Shown here piece after piece: positions 11,272-16,551 of a stretch of 16,551 nucleotides of DNA. This DNA comes from Parcubacteria group bacterium CG_4_9_14_0_2_um_filter_35_11 (GTDB lineage Bacteria > Patescibacteriota > Minisyncoccia > Minisyncoccales > GCA-002788555): the NCBI GenBank assembly GCA_002788555.1, contig PFRL01000054.1, positions 1 to 16,551 on the forward strand, in the 5' to 3' direction. The notes under the pieces were generated by a model. The model worked only from the letters and a program-made list of their open reading frames with translations. It did not search any database and was not told the DNA's origin. The first letter of the stretch is position 1; the number at the start of each line of letters is the position of its first letter. A program made the translations under genes and the position numbers.

Positions 11272-13155
11272 ATGAATCTAATAATAGTAGAATCTCCCAC
11301 GAAAGCCAAGACCATTCAGAAGTTTTTAAAAGAGAATTTTATTGTCCGCTCAACTTTTGGACATGTTCGGGATTTGCCAAAGAGCAAACTTGGTATTGAT
11401 ATAAATGGTAATTTTAAACCAAAATATGTTGTGCCTCAAAAAGCGAGAAAAAGAATATCAGAGCTCAAGAAATATCTCCCTCAGGCAGAGAAAATAATTT
11501 TGGCTACTGACGAAGATAGAGAGGGCGAAGCAATTGCCTGGCATATTATCCAGATCCTTGATTTAGACCACTTAAAGAGTGAAGTTTCTGGGGAAAAACC
11601 TTATCAAAGAATCGTTTTCCACGAAATCACTTCTCAGGCGATTAAAGAGGCTCTCCAAAATCCAAGGTTGATTGATATAAACTTGGTCAATGCCCAGCAG
11701 GCAAGAAGAATTTTAGATAGATTAGTCGGTTATAATCTTTCTCCCCTCTTGTGGAGAAAAATTAAAAGAGGACTTTCTGCCGGGAGAGTTCAATCAGTCG
11801 CACTTAGATTAATCTGCGAGAGAGAAAAAGAAATTAGAGAATTTAAGCCAAAAGAGTATTGGACGATAGAAGGAGTTTTTCAGGCTATTCAAGGAGATAA
11901 AAATAGAGAACTTACAGCAGAACTTTACAAAAAAAATGATAAGATTATTGACAAATTCGAAATAAAATCAAAAGAGGGCGCAGAAGAGATTACTCAAATT
12001 TTGGAAAAATTGAAATATCAAATTTCAAAAATAGAAATAACCGAGAGATTACAAAATCCTCTTCCTCCTCTTACCACTTCTCTATTACAACAGGACGCCT
12101 GGCGAAAATATCACTTCCCAGCAAAATTTACAATGAAAATTGCTCAGGGCTTATATGAGCGGGGTTTTATCACTTATCATAGAACCGACTCCTTTAACCT
12201 TTCTAATCAAAGCCTTTTTCGAGCCAAAGAATTTATTGAAGAAAAATTTGGTAAAGAATATTGGGCGGGCTACTTTAGGAAATACAAGACAAAATCAAAA
12301 TCCGCCCAAGAGGCCCATGAAGCAATTAGGCCAACGGATCCCTTTAAGGACCCGCCCTCCGGAGCTTTAGCGAAAGAGGACAAAACTGCCTTCGCCAATG
12401 CTGCGGCAGTCAAGCTTTATGATTTAATCTGGCGAAGATTTATTGCCTCTCAAATGGCAACAGCCAGGATTGAAGAGAAGAAAATCAAAATCAAATCCTA
12501 TAATAAAATAAAGGACGAATACGAATTTTTAGCCCAAGGGAAAATTATAAAGTTTGAGGGTTTTTTAAAAATCTATCCTCTCTATTTAAAAGAAAAAAAA
12601 GTCCCAGAATTCTCTCAAAATGAGTCCTTAAAGCTTTTAAAACTTTTACCTTTGCAACATTGGACATTACCACCAAGAAGATATAACGAAGGAAGCCTGG
12701 TAAAAACTCTCGAGCAGTACGGAATCGGCCGTCCTTCAACTTATGCGCCGACCATCTCCACAATCCAGAAAAGAGGTTATGTTGCAAAAGATAGACAGAG
12801 ATATTTCCGGCCTACTGAAATCGGAGAAATAGTAAATAATCTTTTGGTAATCCATTTCCCCGATATCGTTGATATAAACTTTACAGCAAAAATGGAAGAT
12901 AATTTGGATAAAATTGCCAATGTTAAAATCAACTGGCAAAAAGTTCTCCAGGATTTTTACTTTCCTTTCGAAAAAAATCTAAAAAAGAAGGAGAAAGAAA
13001 TAGAAAAAGAAACTGGGCAAGAGACTAAAGAAAACTGTCCAAAATGCGGGGCGAGGCTTGTGATAAGATGGAGTAGATATGGAAAATTTTTAGCCTGCTC
13101 AGCTTTCCCAAAATGTGGGTTCACCAAACCCTATAAAAATCAGGAATTGGAGTAA
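11272..13155 (+). CDS. topA: DNA topoisomerase I
   Basis: Type IA topoisomerase that relaxes negative supercoils. The 627-residue protein begins with the Toprim domain: IIVESPTKAKTIQKFL and the metal-binding TDEDREGEAIAWHI (79-92). LDRLVGYNLSPLLW and GLSAGRVQSVALRL follow. The catalytic tyrosine is Tyr302 in ITYHRTDS, where most bacterial enzymes read ITYMRTDS. EAHEAIRPTD and the EQYGIGRPSTYA block complete the core. One C4 zinc ribbon ends the protein (Cys589, Cys592, Cys609, Cys615), fewer than the three of E. coli, hence the short length. Residues about 359-380 hold a palindromic repeat-like insertion. It lies 145 bases after dprA, with a decayed copy of its own start between, and 2 bases before comF. 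No clear ribosome-binding site precedes the start. Confidence 0.96.
   Translation: MNLIIVESPTKAKTIQKFLKENFIVRSTFGHVRDLPKSKLGIDINGNFKPKYVVPQKARKRISELKKYLPQAEKIILATDEDREGEAIAWHIIQILDLDHLKSEVSGEKPYQRIVFHEITSQAIKEALQNPRLIDINLVNAQQARRILDRLVGYNLSPLLWRKIKRGLSAGRVQSVALRLICEREKEIREFKPKEYWTIEGVFQAIQGDKNRELTAELYKKNDKIIDKFEIKSKEGAEEITQILEKLKYQISKIEITERLQNPLPPLTTSLLQQDAWRKYHFPAKFTMKIAQGLYERGFITYHRTDSFNLSNQSLFRAKEFIEEKFGKEYWAGYFRKYKTKSKSAQEAHEAIRPTDPFKDPPSGALAKEDKTAFANAAAVKLYDLIWRRFIASQMATARIEEKKIKIKSYNKIKDEYEFLAQGKIIKFEGFLKIYPLYLKEKKVPEFSQNESLKLLKLLPLQHWTLPPRRYNEGSLVKTLEQYGIGRPSTYAPTISTIQKRGYVAKDRQRYFRPTEIGEIVNNLLVIHFPDIVDINFTAKMEDNLDKIANVKINWQKVLQDFYFPFEKNLKKKEKEIEKETGQETKENCPKCGARLVIRWSRYGKFLACSAFPKCGFTKPYKNQELE
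12349..12410 (+). repeat. Palindromic repeat-like insertion inside topA
   Basis: The stretch encodes DPPSGALAKEDKTAFANAAAV right after the conserved IRPTDP motif, where relatives have unrelated sequence before KLYDLIWRRF. It contains CCGGAGCTTTAGCGAAAG and a second palindrome, ACTGCC (12385-12390) with GGCAGT (12405-12410). Its GC content is well above the rest of topA. The frame is kept. Confidence 0.45.
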
Positions 13156-13157
13156 AT

Positions 13158-13919
13158 ATGGGCAGAACTTTCCTTAATAATGAAGGTTTGCGTAAATTAG
13201 TAAGAATTCGCGAAAAAGTTTTAGATTTTTTCTATCCTAAATTTTGTCTTGTCTGTGACAAAGAAGGGGTCTATTTGTGTCCGGAGTGTTTCTCAAAAAT
13301 CAAAACATTCCCTGCTCCTTTTTGTCCTTATTGCCAGTCAAGGTCTTTTGATGGAAAAGTTTGTAAAAATTGCCCGCCTGCCGGCGAGGCAGGTAGAAAA
13401 TCAATATATGGTTTTATTACTGCTACCTCCTATAAAGAAAAGGATGTCCGCAAGCTAATCGATACTTTTAAATATAGTTTTATTAAAGAATTAGCCAATC
13501 CCTTGGCTTTTTTAATTTTTAAGTTCTTAAAAGAAAATCCCGAGATAGAATTTTTCAAAAATCCTCTCGATTTTGTTATTTTACCTATTCCTCTTCACTC
13601 ACGACGACTTCGCTGGCGAGGTTTTAATCAGGCCGAAGAAATAGGAAAAGAACTTGTCCCTCTTTTGAAAATACCAATGAAAACTAATATTCTTTTCCGG
13701 AGGCGTTATACTGAACCCCAGGTAGAATTAGGTATAAAAGAGAGAAAAGAAAATGTAAAAGAAGCATTTAAGGTTTCGAGTTTGGAAAAAATTAAAAACA
13801 AAAAAATCATCCTTTTGGATGATGTAGCGACGACGCTCTCAACTTTAGAAGAGGCGGCAAAAGTTCTAAAGAAATCAGGGGTTAAAAGAGTTTGGGCTTT
13901 GACGGTAGCTAAAGGTTAA
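13158..13919 (+). CDS. comF: ComF family phosphoribosyltransferase-like protein
   Basis: A 253-residue ComF-type protein, involved in natural transformation in several bacteria. An N-terminal zinc-finger region (about 29-71) has CLVC, LCPEC, FCPYC and CKNC pairs. The C-terminal phosphoribosyltransferase domain includes PIPLHSRRLRWRGFNQAEEI and the PRPP-loop signature ILLDDVATTLSTLEEAAKVL; the usual DDVxTTGxT has leucine in place of glycine here. After CKNC the protein reads PPAGEAGRKS, encoded by a palindromic repeat (13377-13393), likely an in-frame insertion. The gene begins 2 bases after topA and is probably translated with it. Together with dprA it suggests DNA-uptake capacity, although the membrane channel genes are not here. 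Confidence 0.93.
   Translation: MGRTFLNNEGLRKLVRIREKVLDFFYPKFCLVCDKEGVYLCPECFSKIKTFPAPFCPYCQSRSFDGKVCKNCPPAGEAGRKSIYGFITATSYKEKDVRKLIDTFKYSFIKELANPLAFLIFKFLKENPEIEFFKNPLDFVILPIPLHSRRLRWRGFNQAEEIGKELVPLLKIPMKTNILFRRRYTEPQVELGIKERKENVKEAFKVSSLEKIKNKKIILLDDVATTLSTLEEAAKVLKKSGVKRVWALTVAKG
13377..13393 (+). repeat. CCTGCC/GGCAGG palindrome inside comF
   Basis: CCTGCC-GGCGA-GGCAGG, a six-pair palindrome within an AT-rich gene, encodes PAGEAG directly after the last zinc-finger cysteine. This word is familiar, from memory, as a dispersed repeat in Patescibacteria and related metagenome assemblies. Confidence 0.55.
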
Positions 13920-14022
13920 AAGATTATTTTTCCAACTGACGGTGTGTATTTGAAAAAATCCGAACTGATTTCATTAACGGGCTCGACGGGCGGAAAGGCA
14001 AAGACCAAATCCCTTGTTAGTG

Positions 14023-15228
14023 TTAGCGAGTAATCATCCTACGGAAAAGCGGCATAGCAATTGCTAAAGTAATCAGGCCAAAGGAGAACAAAATTATCAA
14101 TTCTGTCCTAATATCAGTAAGGCCGGCGCCTAAAATCATCACCTTGCGCAGGGCCTCAATTGCATAGGTCAAGGGAACCAGATGGGAAATTTGCTGCATT
14201 ATTTTTGGCATCTGTTGAATCGGAAAGAAGACGCCGGACAAAAAGAGCATAGGGAACTGAAACATAAATAAAATCTGGGTAGCTGTTTCCTGTTCGGCCG
14301 CAGACGCCGAAACTAAAATTCCCAGTCCGACAAAAGAAAAAATACCTAAAATGAGTAAAAGAAAAACTAACAACAAACTGCCGTAAATTTTTACTCCAAA
14401 AAGCAATATCGCTAAAATCAAAACAATGACTCCTTGCGCCAATCCCCGAATGGACTGCGAAGTCGCCTTTCCTAAAATAATAGCCAGTCGGCTAATGGGC
14501 GAGATTAATATGCCGTCCAAAGTGCCTTGTTCTTTCTCGCGGGAAACCGACCCCGCCAAACCCGTCATAACAGCCGTCATCACCACCATTGCCATAATGC
14601 CGGGAGCAACAAATTCAAAATAATTCGTCTCTCCCTCAATTAATCCTAGCAATTTGGTTGTAATGGGTTTAAGGAAAGCAAGAGCCGTTTTTTCTGCCGC
14701 TTCGCCTGATGGTACTACTTTCTCTTTTTGGAGCAGATAACCGACCTTTTGGGTTCCGATTTGCTGACTGAAAGTATTGACCACCTGCTCCAAAACTTGA
14801 GTGGTGATTGCCGATATTTGGGGATTGGCTTGGTCCTCGATAATTATAATTTGGGCCTGTCCATTGGCGGCCAGTTTGGTCGAAAAATCTTCCGGCACGA
14901 TTAATCCTCCACTGATTTCCTGCTTTTTTATTCCTTCTTTAACCTCATCTTCCGATTGATATGTTTTAACATTAAAAGCAGGCTGGCTGTCTTTCATTGA
15001 AAGATTCTTTAGGGCTTTTATTAATTGCTCGCTGATTTGATCATTATCAAGTCTGGCAATGCCAATAGGCACATCCTTTAAAGTCGTCTGACTGGGGAAA
15101 ATAAAGCCAGTCAAGACCATCATAAATATGGGCATTATCACAAATGTTACCAACCGTATTCTGTCGCGGCTAAATTCAATTAGGTCTTTTTTGGCAATCT
15201 GCCAAATATGCGAAATTATTTCTTTCAT
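14023..15228 (-). CDS. ABC-2 type exporter permease
   Basis: A 401-residue membrane permease of the ABC-2 family (DrrB/YhhJ-like). It has one N-terminal membrane helix (about 24-44, LVTFVIMPIFMMVLTGFIF), a large extracytoplasmic domain (about 45-205), and five further helices from about 208 to 395. Between the second and third helices is the cytoplasmic SREKEQGTLDGILISPI motif that contacts the ATPase; PMLFLSGVFFPIQQMP and VPLTYAIEALRKVM are also typical. It starts one base after the ATPase gene ends, so the two form one exporter. Cargo cannot be told from sequence; relatives export drugs, lipids or polysaccharides. Base composition is higher in GC than the flanking housekeeping genes, which suggests acquisition. 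Confidence 0.92.
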   Translation of the reverse strand: MKEIISHIWQIAKKDLIEFSRDRIRLVTFVIMPIFMMVLTGFIFPSQTTLKDVPIGIARLDNDQISEQLIKALKNLSMKDSQPAFNVKTYQSEDEVKEGIKKQEISGGLIVPEDFSTKLAANGQAQIIIIEDQANPQISAITTQVLEQVVNTFSQQIGTQKVGYLLQKEKVVPSGEAAEKTALAFLKPITTKLLGLIEGETNYFEFVAPGIMAMVVMTAVMTGLAGSVSREKEQGTLDGILISPISRLAIILGKATSQSIRGLAQGVIVLILAILLFGVKIYGSLLLVFLLLILGIFSFVGLGILVSASAAEQETATQILFMFQFPMLFLSGVFFPIQQMPKIMQQISHLVPLTYAIEALRKVMILGAGLTDIRTELIILFSFGLITLAIAMPLFRRMITR

Positions 15229-15229
15229 A

Positions 15230-16042
15230 TTACCTTACTCGATTAGTAGGCCTTCCGTGCCATCTCCTTGAAGCCGACGTAATGCGGCTTGAGGCTATAT
15301 CCCGAACCGTATTGCCGGTTAAGGTCAGGAATACATCCTCAAAAGTTGGATTGGATATATTTTTTACCATTTTTTTTAAATTTTCCGTAGTATCTAGAGT
15401 AATAATCTTACCGCAATCAATAATAGCTACTCTATCGGAGAGAGTCTCTGCTTCATGCATATCGTGTGTCGTCAGAATTACGGTAGCCCCTGTTTCATTC
15501 ACTTCAGCGATGAAATCGCGAATAAGACGGGAGGTTTGAGGGTCCAATCCCAAGGTTGGCTCATCCAAAAACAAAATATCCGGCTCAGTCAACAAAGCCC
15601 TTACGACATTAATTCTCTGCTTCATTCCTGTAGAATAGGTTCCAACTTGATGATTGCGCCATTCCTCCATACCCAATCTTCTCAGCCACCTATCGGATCT
15701 TTCCTTAATCACCGCTGGCTTTAAATTATTCAGCCGGCCGAAAAACTGCAAATTTTCATCGGCTGTCAGACGGTCATAGAGGATAATTTTTTCGGCAACA
15801 AGCCCGATGTACCGCCGTACCTGATCTTGCTGCGCTTCTAAATCGTAACCGGCTATCCTTGCCCTTCCTGAAGTAGGGCGCAAAAGAGTTGTCAGCATCC
15901 TGATGGTGGTAGATTTGCCGGCACCGTTGGGCCCTAAAAAACCAAAAATCTCTCCTTTTTTTACCTTAAAGGAGACATTATCAACAGCTGTGAAATGGCC
16001 AAATTTTTTGGTTAAATTTTCAACTTCGATGATGTCTTCCAT
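15230..16042 (-). CDS. ABC exporter ATP-binding protein (DrrA/CcmA-like)
   Basis: ATPase partner of the permease that follows one base later. The 270 residues contain Walker A GPNGAGKSTT (38-47), a Q-loop region at GLVAEKIILYDRLT where the usual Gln is replaced by Glu, ABC signature YSTGMKQRINVVRAL, Walker B ILFLDEPTLGLDP with the catalytic glutamate, and the H-loop THDMHEAE. The LTADENL and FEDVFLTLTG blocks are typical of ABC-2 exporters of the DrrA type. After residue about 245 the tail (SSRITSASRRWHGRPTNRVR) is basic and not conserved in the family. The start ATG lies after an A-rich leader without a strong ribosome-binding site; a structured stretch separates it from the MFS gene. Confidence 0.94.
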   Translation of the reverse strand: MEDIIEVENLTKKFGHFTAVDNVSFKVKKGEIFGFLGPNGAGKSTTIRMLTTLLRPTSGRARIAGYDLEAQQDQVRRYIGLVAEKIILYDRLTADENLQFFGRLNNLKPAVIKERSDRWLRRLGMEEWRNHQVGTYSTGMKQRINVVRALLTEPDILFLDEPTLGLDPQTSRLIRDFIAEVNETGATVILTTHDMHEAETLSDRVAIIDCGKIITLDTTENLKKMVKNISNPTFEDVFLTLTGNTVRDIASSRITSASRRWHGRPTNRVR

Positions 16043-16113
16043 TTTTTATGCTTTCTTTAATTTTTCTATCTGATAATATTTCCGATTTTTAAAATCTGAG
16101 CGGCGAAAGACTT

Positions 16114-16188
16114 AAAACTTGTCATTCTTCCAGTACGAAGCGACCATTTCCCGCCTACGTTTTAAACTTCGATGAAAGGGCAAGTTTT
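16114..16188. repeat. Nested inverted repeat between the MFS and ABC genes
   Basis: AAAACTTG (16114-16121) pairs with CAAGTTTT (16181-16188), and inside it CGAAG (16136-16140) pairs with CTTCG (16167-16171). The space between holds CCATTTCCCGCC. This is a 75-base foldable element in the 162-base gap. It could be a leader structure of the ABC operon or the 3' end of the MFS transcript. No T-run marks it as a terminator. Confidence 0.45.
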
Positions 16189-16204
16189 CCTAACAAAATT
16201 TCTC

Positions 16205-16551
16205 CTAAATCCTAATAGTTTTAAAAGAAAAAAGCAACGACGCTCCCAAAATAGTCATTAACGCTGCGTAGCCAAAACCAAAAAGTGGCGAGACAGCAGC
16301 CCAAAGGAAACCCGTAATTGAGCTTGAGGCAAAATCTCCAATGCCATTAACAGTTGCCAAGGCTCCGTAACCAGTCCCCCTTAAATCTTCCGGTAAAAGA
16401 TCAGCAGCTACTGTTCGCTCAAGAGCATCAGTGATGGCAATGGCAATGCCAGCTAAAAGAAAGAATAATCCCAAATAAACGAAGTTAGCGGTATTTAAGA
16501 TAAAACCTAAGGAAACGATGCCGGTTAGAAGATATCCAAAAGAAAGCAACA
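16205..16551 (-). CDS. MFS transporter, C-terminal part
   Basis: The last roughly 115 codons of a major facilitator transporter whose start lies beyond the window; the frame is open to the right edge. Four hydrophobic helices are visible. Between them is the family-type cytoplasmic loop DALERTVAADLLPEDLRGTGYG, followed by ATVNGIGDFASSSITGFLWA, typical of helices 10-11 of bacterial MFS drug or metabolite transporters. A TTG at 16549 is internal, not a start. It ends ...LFSFKTIRI with TAG. Substrate unknown. It is oriented with the ABC genes but separated from them by 162 bases. Confidence 0.85.
   Translation of the reverse strand, partial: LLSFGYLLTGIVSLGFILNTANFVYLGLFFLLAGIAIAITDALERTVAADLLPEDLRGTGYGALATVNGIGDFASSSITGFLWAAVSPLFGFGYAALMTILGASLLFSFKTIRI

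Noticed and set aside
11061..11315. Minus-strand frame with a repeated FVGDSTI peptide
   Set aside because: The repeat is only the antisense reading of the two topA start copies (ESPTK codons).
12140..12939. Several 67-80 codon frames on both strands within topA
   Set aside because: All overlap conserved topA motifs and show no family resemblance of their own.
15282..15724. Plus-strand frames opposite the ABC ATPase gene
   Set aside because: They are antisense to Walker B and signature motifs, with no start signals.

Overview
The window looks like chromosomal DNA of a streamlined, AT-rich bacterium, most likely of the Candidate Phyla Radiation (Patescibacteria, Parcubacteria-like). The grounds are short housekeeping proteins (627-residue TopA with one zinc ribbon, 140-residue L11, 70-residue SecE), few Shine-Dalgarno sites, competence genes dprA and comF, short palindromic repeats inserted in frame in conserved genes, and an MtrA-like protein in an otherwise bacterial gene set. 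The taxon is inferred from gene style; no rRNA is present.

Layout. Positions 1-4534 read leftward: partial argS, a PflX-type radical SAM protein, gatB and tmk. Positions 4636-8277 form the most unusual unit, also leftward: a consensus promoter, a compact cobalamin riboswitch with antiterminator and terminator, then a DUF4430 (transcobalamin C-terminal-like) protein, a small DUF6580/ECF-S-like membrane protein, dCTP deaminase, an MtrA-like corrinoid-domain protein with a DUF4346-like tail, and a ThyA-type thymidylate synthase. A terminator follows thyA, then tmk with its own candidate -10 box. Positions 8281-9639 hold secE-nusG-rplK behind their own promoter, with no rplA after rplK. At 9676-9903 is a two-helix membrane protein. 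From 10053 rightward run dprA, topA and comF, with a decayed second copy of the topA start between dprA and topA. At 14023-16042, leftward, is an ABC-2 exporter pair with visibly higher GC, followed by the C-terminal part of an MFS transporter cut by the window edge.

How the genes fit together. The riboswitch-led operon joins predicted corrinoid capture and import with two steps of dTMP supply (Dcd and ThyA; Tmk follows just after). The MtrA-like protein keeps the GH motif at the position where methanogen MtrA carries its cobalt-ligating histidine. The sequence supports cobalamin control of this operon well. A functional link between a corrinoid protein and thymidylate synthesis is inference, but it is the best candidate here for an undescribed system.
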